A model generated the notes under the pieces. That model saw nothing but the letters and a program-made list of their open reading frames with translations, was not told where the DNA came from and searched no databases. From Marinobacter bohaiensis (GTDB lineage: Bacteria; Pseudomonadota; Gammaproteobacteria; Pseudomonadales; Oleiphilaceae), in assembly GCF_003258515.1 (NCBI RefSeq), contig NZ_QGEH01000001.1, forward strand, positions 1,550,001-1,614,000: a DNA stretch of 64,000 bases, read 5' to 3'. Numbering within the stretch: position 1 is the stretch's first letter; each line of letters begins with the position of its first letter. This document shows, piece after piece, positions 17,367 to 27,324 of this stretch. The position numbers were made by a program, and so were the translations under genes.

Positions 17367-17414
17367 TCAGTTGTTGCTCGGGATGACGATATCTTCGTCG
17401 AACTCGACTTCCAT
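17367..17414 (-). CDS. Possible 15-aa peptide (speculative)
   Basis: An ATG at 17414 preceded by AGGAG at an 8-nt spacing opens a frame of 15 codons, MEVEFDEDIVIPSNN, ending at TGA. The peptide is acidic. A 6-bp hairpin follows it. No family is recognised. It could be a leader peptide, a gene remnant or chance. Confidence 0.2.
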   Translation of the reverse strand: MEVEFDEDIVIPSNN

Positions 17415-17720
17415 GATAAGTGCTCCTGGGTGCGTCTCGGCCCTGCCTGACGGCAGGATGTCAATAGAGCTTTACTATCCTGTTAATGAGCGTAGGCAAC
17501 AATCAGTAGAACCCGTATTCGACGATGGTGGAGTGCCCGTGGCACAAGGCGTCAGCGGTGGATCGCCCGGACTGCTTATTCAAAAAATCTGATGGAGGCG
17601 TGCAGAAGATTTTAGTTGGCCGAAGACGTTGAGCTACCTAGACTTGGAGAAATCAAGTTCGGCGGTGATCTGGGTGAAGACGCCGCCGGCGCAAACGGAT
17701 TTGATGGAGACGGCAAGGTC

Positions 17721-18275
17721 ATGGCAGTACCGATGAAGAACAGCCCGGAGCGTTTCGGCTGGGTGACGATTCTGATGCACTGGATTGTTGCCGTTGCGGT
17801 TTTCGGGTTGTTCGGGCTGGGGCTGTATATGGTTGACCTGACCTACTACGATGCCTGGTACCGGGAAGCGCCTCATATCCACAAGAGCATCGGCATCCTG
17901 CTGTTTGCCCTGATGCTGGTGCGGGCCTTCTGGAGTCTGCTTTCTCCGCCGCCACACAGCCTGCCTTCGCACAAGCGCTGGGAAAAGGTCAGCGCGCACG
18001 CTGCCCACATCCTGATGTACCTGCTGGTCTTCACGGTTCTGGTGACGGGTTACCTGATTCCCACGGCGGACGGGTCCGGTATCGATGTCTTCAACTGGTT
18101 TACCGTGCCCTCGATCACGGGGCAGCAAAAAGGACTGGAAGATGTGGCCGGCAGCATCCACTACTGGGCAGCCTGGGCGCTGGTGGTCCTGGCGGCCGTG
18201 CATGCTCTGGGCGCCGTCAAGCATCATGTCATTGACCGGGATGCAACGTTGAAACGCATGCTGGGGCAGGGCTGA
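17721..18275 (+). CDS. Cytochrome b561 family membrane protein
   Basis: A 184-aa protein with four TM helices and haem-ligand histidines in the usual places: MHW in helix 1, PHIHKSIG before helix 2, SAHAAHILMY in helix 3 and GSIHYWAAWALVVLAAVHALGA in helix 4. Prokaryotic b561 proteins move electrons between quinones and acceptors, some as superoxide oxidases. Start choice is uncertain: ATG 17721 is used, and ATG 17733 (MKNSPERFGW) matches family N-termini about as well. Neither has a good Shine-Dalgarno. The frame upstream to 17616 is not supported. It is followed after 76 bp by yceI, a common pairing. Confidence 0.85.
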   Translation: MAVPMKNSPERFGWVTILMHWIVAVAVFGLFGLGLYMVDLTYYDAWYREAPHIHKSIGILLFALMLVRAFWSLLSPPPHSLPSHKRWEKVSAHAAHILMYLLVFTVLVTGYLIPTADGSGIDVFNWFTVPSITGQQKGLEDVAGSIHYWAAWALVVLAAVHALGAVKHHVIDRDATLKRMLGQG

Positions 18276-18351
18276 CGCTCGCCGGTGGTCCGCAATTCAG
18301 ATTCAAGCAAGCCAATAAAGCGCCCTGCGGGGCAAGACAAGGAGAGACTCT

Positions 18352-18945
18352 ATGTTCAAGAAACTGGCGATTTCATCAGCGGTGTCCATGGCGGTGCTGG
18401 CCGGAGGCGTGCAGGCCGCGGAGGAAGACGGCACCTACGCGTTCGATACCAAGGGCGCACACCAGTTCATCATGTTCAAGATTTCGCACCTGGGCTACAG
18501 CCACCTGTACGGTCGTTTCAACGATTTTGACGGACAGTTCACCTACGACAGCGCCAACCCCGCCAACAGTTCCGTGGAAGTGACCATCGATACCGCCAGC
18601 GTTGATTCCAACCATGCCGAGCGGGACAAGCACCTGCGCAGCGATGACTTCCTGTCGGTCGACGACTTCCCGCAGGCGACGTTCAAGAGCAAACGCATCG
18701 TCATGGATGATGACGACAAGGGCGAGGCTGACATCGTGGGTGACCTGACCCTGCGCGGCGTGACCAGGGAAATCACCCTGGATGCCGAGATGATCGGCCA
18801 CGGTGAGGACCCATGGGGCGGCTACCGTATGGGTTTCGAGGCCGAGACTGAGTTGCGCCTGAAGGACTTCGGTATCCCGATGGATCTGGGGCCTCAGTCC
18901 AGCACCGTCGACATCATCATCTCGGTGGAAGGCATTCGCCAGTAA
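18352..18945 (+). CDS. YceI-family periplasmic lipid-binding protein
   Basis: A 197-aa exported protein with a signal peptide ([19 protein letters not shown], cleavage near QA-AEE) and a strong AAGGAGAGA upstream. The lipocalin-like YceI barrel has the family pattern [18 protein letters not shown]-like opening ([19 protein letters not shown]), [26 protein letters not shown] and [16 protein letters not shown]. YceI proteins bind isoprenoid lipids or quinones. Adjacency to cytochrome b561 is widespread and suggests a shared quinone-linked role. Confidence 0.92.
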   Translation: MFKKLAISSAVSMAVLAGGVQAAEEDGTYAFDTKGAHQFIMFKISHLGYSHLYGRFNDFDGQFTYDSANPANSSVEVTIDTASVDSNHAERDKHLRSDDFLSVDDFPQATFKSKRIVMDDDDKGEADIVGDLTLRGVTREITLDAEMIGHGEDPWGGYRMGFEAETELRLKDFGIPMDLGPQSSTVDIIISVEGIRQ

Positions 18946-18965
18946 CCCCGGAAATGAGTGCCGAG

Positions 18966-18996
18966 ACCCCCTCGCGCCACGGGGATACGAGGGGGT
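18966..18996. terminator. Hairpin after yceI
   Basis: ACCCCCTCG (18966-18974) and CGAGGGGGT (18988-18996) pair perfectly over 9 bp, 21 bp after the yceI stop codon. There is no T-run, so it may be a processing or stabilising hairpin and not a classical terminator. Confidence 0.45.
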
Positions 18997-18999
18997 AGA

Positions 19000-19040
19000 T
19001 GACAAAACATCGCCTGGTTTATGATGGCGATGTTTTGTCA
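19000..19040. promoter_or_regulatory. Perfect 15-bp inverted repeat upstream of a 34-aa ORF
   Basis: TGACAAAACATCGCC (19000-19014) and GGCGATGTTTTGTCA (19026-19040) are exact inverted copies around an 11-nt spacer. The spacer holds TATGAT (19020-19025), with ATGACA (18999-19004) as a possible -35 at a short 15-bp distance. It may be an operator straddling a promoter, or a very stable RNA hairpin. Confidence 0.6.
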
Positions 19041-19056
19041 CTTTCAGGGTACCGCT

Positions 19057-19161
19057 ATGGAGCGCGCGAGGCGCAATCGATCACTCCGGTTCATCACGCT
19101 CAGCATGTCTCTGCTCCTGTTGGCGCTGACGGTTGCCAACACCTACGGCATCGCCACCTGA
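19057..19161 (+). CDS. Predicted 34-aa single-pass membrane peptide
   Basis: ATG 19057 has CAGGG about 8-10 nt upstream. The peptide starts MERARRNRSLRFITLSMS and continues through a leucine-rich helix (about residues 12-32) to end in GIAT. A positive N-terminus followed by one hydrophobic helix is typical of small inner-membrane proteins. It lies directly after the 15-bp inverted repeat and 19 bp from the convergent chemoreceptor gene. No family is recognised, and its reality rests on architecture alone. Confidence 0.45.
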   Translation: MERARRNRSLRFITLSMSLLLLALTVANTYGIAT

Positions 19162-19180
19162 GCCGGTTCCCGTCAGTCTC

Positions 19181-20818
19181 TCACACCCGATAGCGTCCGA
19201 CCTGCGTATTCAGGGTCTGGGCGTGTCCCGCCAGAAGTTCGCTGATCTGGTTGATCTCCACCGAGCGCTCGTCGCTGTTCTGCGCCAGATCGTGGATGCG
19301 CGTGATGCTGCGATTGATCTCGTCCACTACCTGGGTCTGTTCCTCGGTGGCCGACGCCACACTGGCGTTGATGTCGCTGATGCTGTTCATGGCCGTGAGG
19401 ATGGAGCCCAGTTCGTTTTCCGCCTCGGTGGAGAGCTTCACTGTCTGCTCCGCCTGCTGATTGCCGGTTTCCATCACTGAGACAATGTCCGCCACGCCGT
19501 TCTGCAGCGTGCTGATCATGGTCTGGATGTCAGAAGTGGACTCCTGGGTGCGTTGGGCCAGCGTGCGCACTTCGTCGGCGACGACCGCAAAGCCCCGCCC
19601 CTGCTCGCCGGCCCGGGCCGCTTCGATGGCAGCATTGAGGGCCAGCAGGTTGGTCTGCTCGGCGATGCCGCGGATCACATCCAGCACCGAGGTGATGTTG
19701 TCCGAATCCGAGGACAGCTTGCGGATAACGCCGACCGCCGTCTCGATCTGATCGGACAGACGATTCACCTCCTCCGACGCATTCTTGATGATGCGCGCGC
19801 CGGATTCTGTGTTGCTCTGGGCGCTGCGCGTCACGTCGGCGGCGTTACCGGCGTTGCCAGCCACTTCCTCGATGGCACTCTGCATCTGGTTGATGGCGGT
19901 GGCCACCTGGGTAATGGCGTCGGTTTGCTGGGTGATGCCCTCGCGGTTTTCCGAAGCGGCCTTGTCCAGTTTCTCCGCGCCTTCGCGGAGATCCGTGGAC
20001 AATGACTTGATCTCGCGAACCATGCCTTGAAGGTTACTGATGACGGCGTTGAAACTGGTGGCCAGGCGGCCGAGGTCGTCGTCCAGCTCGACTGGCACGC
20101 GATTGGAGAGATCGCCTTCGCCTTCGGCGATGTCATCGAGCCGGGTGCGGAGCTGATTGATGGAGCCGATGATCAGTCGTGTGGCCACGAAGAAAATCAG
20201 CGCGCTGATGGCCAATACCGCCAGCGTCACCACGACGGTGGCGGTCATGCTCTGGTAGCCTTCTGCGGTGGCTTCCTCGGCGGTCAGGACCGCGTTCTGG
20301 TCGGCAAAGGCGCCGGCGACGTCGTAATAGGTACGCAGGGATTCAAATAAGGGCAGGACCTGCTCGGCCATGGCGCTGCGTGCCGCCTGCAACTGGCCCT
20401 GTTCCACCATCGAGTTCACGGCATCGGCTTCGGCCTTCCAGTCGCGATAGGCGGCTTCGAAGCCCTGCAGCTCCTGGTCGACGCCGTCCTCGGCCAACAG
20501 CTCGCGGACGGTGCCCATGCGCTCGATGGCCTGAGTGGCGTTCTCCTCGAAGCCCGCCAGGAACCCGCTGATATCGTCTCCGGCCTGGGCGGCGAAGATC
20601 AGGTTCTGTTGCGCGGTGTAGGCCTGGTAAAGGTCGCGGTCCGCGTTCAGGGCGGCGCTGACCGAAGGAACGTAGTTATGGGCAACGCGATCCGTGTCGT
20701 TGACCAGTCCTTGTGTTGTCATCAGGTTAACAACGCCAAGGACCACAATGGCGATGGCTGTCAGCGCAAAAGGCAATACGATCTTGGTCTTCAGACCAAG
20801 TTTACGGATCAGGTTCAT
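19181..20818 (-). CDS. Methyl-accepting chemotaxis protein
   Basis: A 545-aa chemoreceptor. TM1 lies at about 14-34, and a periplasmic four-helix-bundle sensor follows (about 35-185). TM2 comes next, then a HAMP domain (about 210-265, [20 protein letters not shown]) and the cytoplasmic signalling hairpin. The hairpin tip carries [19 protein letters not shown] and [12 protein letters not shown]. The start is ATG 20818, with GGAGA 8 nt upstream; the extra six codons from 20836 lack support. The C-terminus lacks an NWETF-like CheR tether. The ligand is unknown. Confidence 0.92.
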   Translation of the reverse strand: MNLIRKLGLKTKIVLPFALTAIAIVVLGVVNLMTTQGLVNDTDRVAHNYVPSVSAALNADRDLYQAYTAQQNLIFAAQAGDDISGFLAGFEENATQAIERMGTVRELLAEDGVDQELQGFEAAYRDWKAEADAVNSMVEQGQLQAARSAMAEQVLPLFESLRTYYDVAGAFADQNAVLTAEEATAEGYQSMTATVVVTLAVLAISALIFFVATRLIIGSINQLRTRLDDIAEGEGDLSNRVPVELDDDLGRLATSFNAVISNLQGMVREIKSLSTDLREGAEKLDKAASENREGITQQTDAITQVATAINQMQSAIEEVAGNAGNAADVTRSAQSNTESGARIIKNASEEVNRLSDQIETAVGVIRKLSSDSDNITSVLDVIRGIAEQTNLLALNAAIEAARAGEQGRGFAVVADEVRTLAQRTQESTSDIQTMISTLQNGVADIVSVMETGNQQAEQTVKLSTEAENELGSILTAMNSISDINASVASATEEQTQVVDEINRSITRIHDLAQNSDERSVEINQISELLAGHAQTLNTQVGRYRV

Positions 20819-20930
20819 TCTTGTTCTCCCCGTCACTGCTGGTGGGACTCAATGTCAGGATAGCAGCTGCCCGGAGAGGTGCGGGGGATTGAGGCGGGGA
20901 AGGGCGTTAAGAAGGTGCGACGGCGTCGAC

Positions 20931-21170
20931 TCAGTGGTTCTGTGCACGCTGGCACTGGCAAAGACGATACTGGCGAAACAGCTGCCCGCTCAGGACAACC
21001 AGCCAGATCAGCAGGCCCGCGTACAGGTAGGCGTCGGCCAGGTGCCAGTCGCCGCTGATGGCGAACTCGACCAGGAGCATCAGCATCATGGCCAGCGCCG
21101 CATTGACGGTTGCTGCCAGGATGGAGCGGCCCAGGGCCCGGAGTGCCAGTTTCAGCGTTTGTGTCTGCAT
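20931..21170 (-). CDS. Small two-helix inner-membrane protein of unknown function
   Basis: A 79-aa frame with two predicted TM helices (about 17-37 and 45-66), a basic N-terminal segment (LKLALRALGRS) and a C-terminal tail with two cysteines. AGAAGG lies about 12 nt before the ATG, a loose spacing. It is read in the same direction as the chemoreceptor gene, 112 bp upstream of it. No family is recognised. Confidence 0.5.
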   Translation of the reverse strand: MQTQTLKLALRALGRSILAATVNAALAMMLMLLVEFAISGDWHLADAYLYAGLLIWLVVLSGQLFRQYRLCQCQRAQNH

Positions 21171-21530
21171 AGAATGACGAACACCTTCTCTAGTAGACGA
21201 CGCGTCCGCTGCGCCCGATGTGTTGGGGGATCACGGTGTCGGGGGATCACATCGCCCGTTCCGGTCGGTGGCCATGCCCGTGATCGGAACAGCTCGACGC
21301 CAACCACGAACCGAGAATAAAGAGCACCCCGCACCCCCTCCATTCGTGGATTCCGCTATTCCATCTGCGGATTGGCAAGCAAAATGGGGCAGGGGTTGGT
21401 GTGTGAGGCGCGGCCTTTCTATAATGGCCGCTTGCTGTAGGGAAGGGCCGGCACCGGATCCGGAAATTCCCGTATCAGGCCGTCTCAGCAGACCGGCCTG
21501 ACCGAAAAACTTCCAGGAAAAGGGGCCAAT
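21171..21530. other. 360-bp intergenic region upstream of parC
   Basis: It holds a 16-bp tandem repeat at 21220-21251 (GTGTYGGGGGATCACR twice, two mismatches) and the parC promoter at 21396-21425. Nothing else stands out; open frames here look non-coding. Confidence 0.6.
21396..21431 (+). promoter_or_regulatory. Sigma-70 promoter for parC-serB with inverted repeat around the -10
   Basis: TTGGTG (21396-21401) and a perfect TATAAT (21420-21425) are 18 bp apart. GCGGCC (21410-21415) and GGCCGC (21426-21431) flank the -10 symmetrically. The start would be near 21432, giving a leader of about 100 nt. Confidence 0.65.
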
Positions 21531-23831
21531 ATGGCTGAATTTCAGACGACCGACGAAGGGTTCGAGCGCGTTTCGCTGCGGGATTACACCGAAAAGGCGT
21601 ATCTCGACTATTCCATGTACGTCATTCTCGATCGCGCACTGCCGCACGTGGGCGACGGTCTGAAGCCGGTCCAGCGCCGCATTATTTACGCCATGTCCGA
21701 GTTGGGACTGAAGGCGACGGCCAAGTACAAGAAGTCCGCCCGAACCGTCGGCGACGTGCTGGGTAAATTCCACCCGCACGGTGACAGCGCCTGCTACGAA
21801 GCCATGGTGCTGATGGCGCAGCCATTTTCCTATCGCTATCCGCTGATCGACGGCCAGGGCAACTGGGGCTCACCGGACGACCCCAAATCCTTCGCCGCGA
21901 TGCGATACACCGAATCCCGTCTGGCGCCGTTCTCCGAAGTGCTGCTCAGTGAGCTGGGCCAGGGGACCGTGGACTGGGTACCCAACTTTGACGGCACCCT
22001 GGACGAACCGGCCAGCCTGCCGGCGCGCCTGCCCCACGTGCTGCTCAACGGCACCACCGGCATCGCCGTCGGCATGGCCACGGACATTCCGCCGCATAAT
22101 GTGCGCGAGGTCACCGCGGCCTGTATCCGCCTGCTGGATGCGCCGGAGACGACGATCGAGCAGCTCGGCGAGCACATCAAGGGGCCGGATTTCCCGACCC
22201 GTGCGGAGATCATCACGCCGCGCAGCGACATCCGGAAGATGTACGAGACCGGTCGCGGCTCCCTGCGTATGCGGGCCAGGTGGTCCCGGGAAAACGGCGA
22301 GATCGTGGTGACGGAGCTGCCGCACCAGGTGTCCGGCGCCCGGGTGCTGGAACAGATCGCCCAGCAGATGCAGGGTAAGAAGCTGCCCATGGTGGCGGAC
22401 CTGCGTGATGAGTCCGATCACGAGAACCCGACGCGGCTGGTGATCGTGCCTCGTTCCAACCGGGTCGACCTGGACGGCCTGATGACGCACCTGTTCGCCA
22501 GTACCGACCTGGAGAAGACCTACCGGGTCAACCTCAACATGATCGGTATCGACGGTCGCCCGCAGGTCAAGGATCTGCGCACGCTGCTGACCGAGTGGCT
22601 GAGCTATCGCACCACGACGGTCCGGCGCCGGCTGCAGCACCGCCTCGACAAGGTGCTGTCGCGCCTGCATATCCTGGAAGGCCTGCTGGTCGCGTTCCTG
22701 AACATCGATGAAGTCATCGAGATTATCCGCTACGAGGACAAGCCCAAGGACGAACTGATCCGGCGCTTTGGCCTGAGTCCCGAGCAGGCTGAAGCCATCC
22801 TCGAACTGAAACTGCGCCACCTGGCCAAGCTCGAGGAAATGAAGATCAAGGGCGAGCAGGAGGAACTGTCCCAGGAGCGGGATCACCTGCAGTCCATCCT
22901 GGGCTCGGAGGACAAGTTGCGCGACCTGATCAAGTCCGAACTCCAGGCCGACGCCGAGACCTTTGGCGATGAGCGCCGTTCGCCCATCGTCGAGCGCGAG
23001 GAAGCCCGGGCCTTCAGTGACGTGGATCTGGTGTCCAACGACCCGGTGACCGTTGTCCTGTCCGAGAAAGGCTGGGTGCGGGCTGCCAAAGGGCACGACA
23101 TTGACCCCAACGGGCTCAGCTTCAAGGCCGGCGATCGCTTTGCCCTGGCTGCCCGGGGGCGCAACAACGAGCAGGCGGTGTTCCTGGATTCCACCGGGCG
23201 GGCCTATGCGTTGCTGGCTCATACGCTGCCATCCGCCCGGGGGCAGGGCGAGCCATTGACGGGGCGTATCAACCCGCCGTCCGGCGCGGGTTTTGCGGGC
23301 CTGTTGATGGGGGATCCGAAGCAGCGGGTGCTGTTTGTCACCGACGGTGGCTACGGTTTCGTCAGCCAGTTGGAAAACCTGATCAGCAAGAACCGCAACG
23401 GTAAGGCGGTGGTCTCGGTGCCCAAGGGCGCGCGGATCATGCCGCCGGTGGAGGTGCCGGAAGGGGATGATCTGCACCTTGCAGCGATCACCAACGAAGG
23501 GCGGATGCTGGTCTTCCCGCTCGAAGAACTGCCGGAGCTGGCCAAGGGCAAGGGCAACAAGATCATCAGCATACCGTCCGCGCGCGTACAGACGCGTGAG
23601 GAACTGGTGGTCGCCGTGGGCGTGTTCTCGCCGGCCGATCAGCTGGTGATCCAGGCGGGCAAGCGCAAGATGACCCTGCAGTTCGGCGACCTCGAACATT
23701 ACCAGGGCGAACGTGGCCGGCGTGGGCACAAGCTGCCGCGCGGGCTGCAACGGGTTGAGTCCCTGGAAGTCGTTCGCGCCACGCCGGATGCCCCGGCTGG
23801 CGACGAGCAAGGAGCCGACGACAGTGAGTGA
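21531..23831 (+). CDS. parC: DNA topoisomerase IV subunit A
   Basis: A 766-aa type IIA topoisomerase breakage-reunion subunit, the usual ParC length. The catalytic tyrosine is Tyr126 in [12 protein letters not shown]. The quinolone-determining region [13 protein letters not shown] carries the wild-type Ser86 and Glu90. The C-terminal beta-pinwheel (about 480-740) has fewer blades than GyrA and lacks a GyrA box. The stop overlaps the serB start by 8 bp. Together with ParE (13.7 kb) it forms the decatenase. Confidence 0.95.
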   Translation: MAEFQTTDEGFERVSLRDYTEKAYLDYSMYVILDRALPHVGDGLKPVQRRIIYAMSELGLKATAKYKKSARTVGDVLGKFHPHGDSACYEAMVLMAQPFSYRYPLIDGQGNWGSPDDPKSFAAMRYTESRLAPFSEVLLSELGQGTVDWVPNFDGTLDEPASLPARLPHVLLNGTTGIAVGMATDIPPHNVREVTAACIRLLDAPETTIEQLGEHIKGPDFPTRAEIITPRSDIRKMYETGRGSLRMRARWSRENGEIVVTELPHQVSGARVLEQIAQQMQGKKLPMVADLRDESDHENPTRLVIVPRSNRVDLDGLMTHLFASTDLEKTYRVNLNMIGIDGRPQVKDLRTLLTEWLSYRTTTVRRRLQHRLDKVLSRLHILEGLLVAFLNIDEVIEIIRYEDKPKDELIRRFGLSPEQAEAILELKLRHLAKLEEMKIKGEQEELSQERDHLQSILGSEDKLRDLIKSELQADAETFGDERRSPIVEREEARAFSDVDLVSNDPVTVVLSEKGWVRAAKGHDIDPNGLSFKAGDRFALAARGRNNEQAVFLDSTGRAYALLAHTLPSARGQGEPLTGRINPPSGAGFAGLLMGDPKQRVLFVTDGGYGFVSQLENLISKNRNGKAVVSVPKGARIMPPVEVPEGDDLHLAAITNEGRMLVFPLEELPELAKGKGNKIISIPSARVQTREELVVAVGVFSPADQLVIQAGKRKMTLQFGDLEHYQGERGRRGHKLPRGLQRVESLEVVRATPDAPAGDEQGADDSE

Positions 23832-25056
23832 GCTGGTCCTGATCAATGTGTCCGGCCGTGACAAGCCGGGGCTGACCTCCGAGATTACCGGGATCATGGG
23901 GCGCTACGACGTACGCATCCTGGATATCGGTCAGGCGGTGATCCACGATCACCTGACCTGGGGGATCCTGGCGGAGATTCCCGAGGAGGCGAACGCGCCT
24001 CACGTGATCCGCGACCTGTTGTTCCGGCTTCACGCGCTGGACCTGCAGGTGCATTTCGCGCCGATCACCGAAGAGGAATACCAGCAGTGGGCGGCGGGCC
24101 GTAACCGGGCCTGTTACATCGTCACGCTGCTGGCGCGCGACATCCAGGCGGAGCATATCGCCCGGGTTTCGGAGATCACCGCGCGGCACGGTCTCAACAT
24201 CGACAACATCAGTCGCCTGTCGGCGCGCCCGTCGTTGAACCGGGCGGACAATCGTCTGGCTTGCGTTGAGTTCTCGGTCCGCGGCACGCCCAGCGATCTG
24301 GAGGCGTTGCGTACGGACTTCCTCAAGATTGCCGGCGAGCTGAATGTTGATATCGCGTTCCAGGAGGATTCCATTTTCCGCCGCAACCGTCGTCTGGTGG
24401 TGTTCGATATGGACTCCACTCTGATCGAGGCGGAGGTCATCGACGAACTGGCCCGGGAAGCCGGCGTTGGCGATCAGGTGGCCGAGATCACCGAGCGGGC
24501 CATGCGTGGCGAACTGGACTTCAGCGAGAGCTTTGCTGAGCGTCTGGCGCTGTTGAAGGGGCTGGACGAGGCGGTGCTGGAAGGCATCGCCGCGCGCCTG
24601 AAAATGACCGAGGGCGCAGAGCACCTGATCCGTACGCTCAAAGCCCTGGGATACCGCACCGCCATCCTGTCCGGTGGCTTTACCTACTTCGCCCGGTTCC
24701 TGCAGGCGCGATTGGGGATCGACTTCGTTCACGCCAACGAGCTGGCTATCGAGAACGGGAAGGTGACCGGAGAGGTATCGGGCCAGATCGTGGATGGCAA
24801 GCGTAAGGCGGAGCTGCTGCTGGAAATCGCCGAACGGGAAGGGGTGTCGCCGGAACAGGTGATTGCCGTTGGAGACGGCGCCAACGACCTGCCGATGCTG
24901 AGTCAGGCCGGTCTGGGCGTGGCGTTCCGCGCCAAGCCGCTGGTGAAGGAATCGGCGCGCCATTCGATTTCGACGCTGGGACTGGATGCGATTCTCTACC
25001 TGATCGGCTTCCGCGAAAGCGATACGGTGCACGCGGTTAAGGCATCGGGCTCCTAG
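23824..25056 (+). CDS. serB: Phosphoserine phosphatase
   Basis: A 410-aa SerB with two N-terminal ACT-like domains (about 1-170) and a C-terminal HAD hydrolase. The nucleophile motif is [19 protein letters not shown], motif II ILSGGF and motif [12 protein letters not shown]. It makes serine from phosphoserine. The start is a GTG (23824) inside the end of parC, with AAGGAG about 9 nt upstream; the frame further upstream is parC overlap. The long N-terminus matches the Pseudomonas-type enzyme, and linkage to fimX on the other strand is a conserved arrangement. Confidence 0.92.
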   Translation: MSELVLINVSGRDKPGLTSEITGIMGRYDVRILDIGQAVIHDHLTWGILAEIPEEANAPHVIRDLLFRLHALDLQVHFAPITEEEYQQWAAGRNRACYIVTLLARDIQAEHIARVSEITARHGLNIDNISRLSARPSLNRADNRLACVEFSVRGTPSDLEALRTDFLKIAGELNVDIAFQEDSIFRRNRRLVVFDMDSTLIEAEVIDELAREAGVGDQVAEITERAMRGELDFSESFAERLALLKGLDEAVLEGIAARLKMTEGAEHLIRTLKALGYRTAILSGGFTYFARFLQARLGIDFVHANELAIENGKVTGEVSGQIVDGKRKAELLLEIAEREGVSPEQVIAVGDGANDLPMLSQAGLGVAFRAKPLVKESARHSISTLGLDAILYLIGFRESDTVHAVKASGS

Positions 25057-25079
25057 GTCAGACGGGTCAACCCCAATAA

Positions 25080-25113
25080 AAAGGCCGCCGAAACGTCCGT
25101 TTCGGCGGCCTTT
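25080..25113. terminator. Bidirectional terminator between serB and fimX
   Basis: AAAGGCCGCCGAAAC (25080-25094) and GTTTCGGCGGCCTTT (25099-25113) pair perfectly over 15 bp with loop GTCC. The A/T flanks suit termination in both directions. Confidence 0.85.
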
Positions 25114-25170
25114 GCGATGCGAACCGGGGGATCTGGCTAGATCCAGGCGCCGGTCGCAATGCGGGGACTT

Positions 25171-27273
25171 CTACTGGTCCCCGAAGTCGTAATCCATTTC
25201 CGGAACCGGCGCCTGCAGGTAGTAACCCTGGATGTAGTTCACACCTGCCTGCCACAGGGTGGCCAGCACCGAGGCGTTCTCCACCAGCGGGATGATGGTC
25301 AGCTTGCCGCTGCTCTGCAGGGAGGCAACCATTTCCTTGACCTCTTCCTTCACGTCCTCGTTCTTCTGGATTTCCTCGGTGAAGGAGCCGTCGATCTTCA
25401 CGTAGTCCACGTCCACGTGCTTGAGCGTGTTGAACGGGTTCAGCGCGCAGCCGAACTGGCAGATCGAGACCTTGCAGTGCAGCTCGCGCAGGGACTTGGC
25501 AAACTCCCGCGCCGGCTTCATGTAATTGTTGGCGTCGCCTTCGCGGATCTGGAAGATCAGCGAGTCGCCCGGCAGGCGTGCGGCCTTGAGGGCGACACTG
25601 AGCCAGGGCGTAAACGTCCTGTCCTGGATGGTTTCGGCGGTCACGTTCAGGAACAGCCGCGTGTCGTGGCCCTTGGAGCGATGGCTGGCCAGGTGCTTGA
25701 TGGTCTTGAGGATCACCCAGCGATCGATCTTGCTGGCCATGTCGGACGGGCCGGCTGGTGGCAGGAAGTCGTAGGGGGAGACTTCCCCGTCGTCCTTGTC
25801 GAGCATGCGCACGAACGCTTCGTAGTGCTCTTCGCCTTCGCCGCGCAGGTTGATGATCGGCTGGAACAGCAGGCGGAAGCGGTCCTCTTCCAGGGCCTTC
25901 TGGATGGCTTCCACTGAATTGTTGTCGTTGAGCGACTCGTACACGGCCGGGTTGTAGACCAGCACGCCGTTACCGTTCTCGTGTCCTTCCAGCTTGCGCA
26001 CTTCCGACGATGCGGTGTGGGCCCGGCCCAGCAGGTCCGGCGCCTTGGGCGCGTTCTCGGTGATGGCCGCAATACCGATGCTGACGGTGACCTGGACCGT
26101 TTTGCCGGAGACTTCGAACAGGTGGTCTTCGATGGCCTTGCGGATGGATTCGCAGATTTCCGCCATGCGGGTTTCCTGGCAGGGCAGGGCCAGCAGGCAG
26201 AAGGCGTCGTCGCTGAGCCGCGCGAGGGTCATCTCGTCGTCCACCTTGTCACGCAGCATGCTGGCCACGTCGCCCAGCATCAGGTCGGCACCGGCGATGC
26301 CCACCTGGCTGCGTACCTGCATGAAGTTGTCCAGGGCAATGTAGGCCAGTCCGCCGGTCTCGTTGGTTTCACCGGCGGTGACGATCACCCGGCCCAACTC
26401 GTCCATCAGGTGCTGACGGTTGTAGAGGCCGGTCAGCAGATCCTGGGTGCTGATCTGCTTGAGCTTTTCTTCCAGCTCGGCGTTGTCCTGTTCCGGCTGT
26501 ACCACGATCTGGGTACAGGGCTCGCCGTCGTATGTGGCTGCGGACACCTTCATGACAATCTTCAGTTCGGTGCCGTCACTGCGCTTGGCGATGCAGTTCA
26601 GGGCCATGCCGTCTTCCTTGTGCTCGGCGAAGGCCTTCATGAAAATCTTGTAGTCCTCGTGACTGGACGACGCCAGTGTGTCGAGGGCCGGAATGCAGAT
26701 CATCTCGTCGATGTCGTCGTAGCCAAAGAAGTCCATGTAGGACTGGTTGGCATAGATGTGCATGCCGTCGTTGATGTAAGCGATGGCGTCTTTGGAGCTT
26801 TCCAGCAGTAGTTGGCAGCGCTGCTCGGACTCGCGCAGGTGCGATTCCAGAACCCGCCGCTGGCGGCGCGCTTCCAGGCTGGCCAGCTCCCGGTTCACCG
26901 TCAGCATGATCATTTCCCGATGACCTTCCGGCACGGCGGCCTGGGCGCCCATCCTCATGACGGCGACTGTCCGGTCGTGGTCCGGCTCCGGCGAGATCAG
27001 AATGCAGGGAATGTCCTTGTCGAGGCGTTTGACCAGGGCCAGCGCCGAGTCCGGGGAGACTTCCTGCTCAATGTCCCGGGCCAGCATCAGATCCCAGTTG
27101 CTGGTGCGCAGCGCTTCTTCGAGGTCTTCCTCGGAGGTGACCCGATGGGCCCGCGTGGCGTGTCCGGAGTTTCTCAGCAGGCTAACCAGGGTTTCGGCGT
27201 CGTTCTGGGAAGGGTCGAGGATCAGCAGATGAACCGTCGCTTTCTTCTTCTGCATTCGTAAACCATCTCGCAC
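25171..27273 (-). CDS. fimX: FimX-like c-di-GMP receptor with degenerate GGDEF and EAL domains
   Basis: A 700-aa protein in the FimX order: REC-like (about 12-130), PAS (about 148-262), GGDEF (275-437) and EAL (450-695). The GGDEF motif is replaced by SDDAF (354-358) and the EAL motif by EAF (485-487). The DDFG metal site is replaced by CQFGCA, so no cyclase or phosphodiesterase activity is expected. FimX uses its dead EAL domain to bind c-di-GMP and drives type IV pilus assembly at the pole. The start used is GTG 27273, with GGGAGG 7 nt upstream; ATG 27255 is the alternative. The serB neighbour matches P. aeruginosa. Confidence 0.85.
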   Translation of the reverse strand: MRDGLRMQKKKATVHLLILDPSQNDAETLVSLLRNSGHATRAHRVTSEEDLEEALRTSNWDLMLARDIEQEVSPDSALALVKRLDKDIPCILISPEPDHDRTVAVMRMGAQAAVPEGHREMIMLTVNRELASLEARRQRRVLESHLRESEQRCQLLLESSKDAIAYINDGMHIYANQSYMDFFGYDDIDEMICIPALDTLASSSHEDYKIFMKAFAEHKEDGMALNCIAKRSDGTELKIVMKVSAATYDGEPCTQIVVQPEQDNAELEEKLKQISTQDLLTGLYNRQHLMDELGRVIVTAGETNETGGLAYIALDNFMQVRSQVGIAGADLMLGDVASMLRDKVDDEMTLARLSDDAFCLLALPCQETRMAEICESIRKAIEDHLFEVSGKTVQVTVSIGIAAITENAPKAPDLLGRAHTASSEVRKLEGHENGNGVLVYNPAVYESLNDNNSVEAIQKALEEDRFRLLFQPIINLRGEGEEHYEAFVRMLDKDDGEVSPYDFLPPAGPSDMASKIDRWVILKTIKHLASHRSKGHDTRLFLNVTAETIQDRTFTPWLSVALKAARLPGDSLIFQIREGDANNYMKPAREFAKSLRELHCKVSICQFGCALNPFNTLKHVDVDYVKIDGSFTEEIQKNEDVKEEVKEMVASLQSSGKLTIIPLVENASVLATLWQAGVNYIQGYYLQAPVPEMDYDFGDQ

Positions 27274-27324
27274 AGCTCATCCTCCCACAGCGGAAAGCGG
27301 GAGGATTGGAATGGATTCGGGTGT

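Larger units (their letters stand above)
17105..17720. other. 616-bp region without a clear gene
   Basis: This gap separates the EAL gene and the cytochrome b561 gene. It holds the inverted repeat at 17192-17221, a possible 15-codon ORF at 17367-17414, and small hairpins (cctgcc-tgac-ggcagg near 17444; ggtccg-acac-cggacc near 17347). Longer open frames exist but lack ribosome-binding sites and family resemblance. Nothing else can be supported. Confidence 0.6.

Noticed and set aside
17616-17720. N-terminal extension of the cytochrome b561 gene from a codon at 17616
   Set aside because: The extra 35 residues do not resemble the family, which begins near the MHW helix, and no ribosome-binding site was seen.
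25171-27273. Calling the GGDEF-EAL protein an active diguanylate cyclase or phosphodiesterase
   Set aside because: GGDEF is replaced by SDDAF, EAL by EAF and DDFG by CQFG, matching degenerate FimX.
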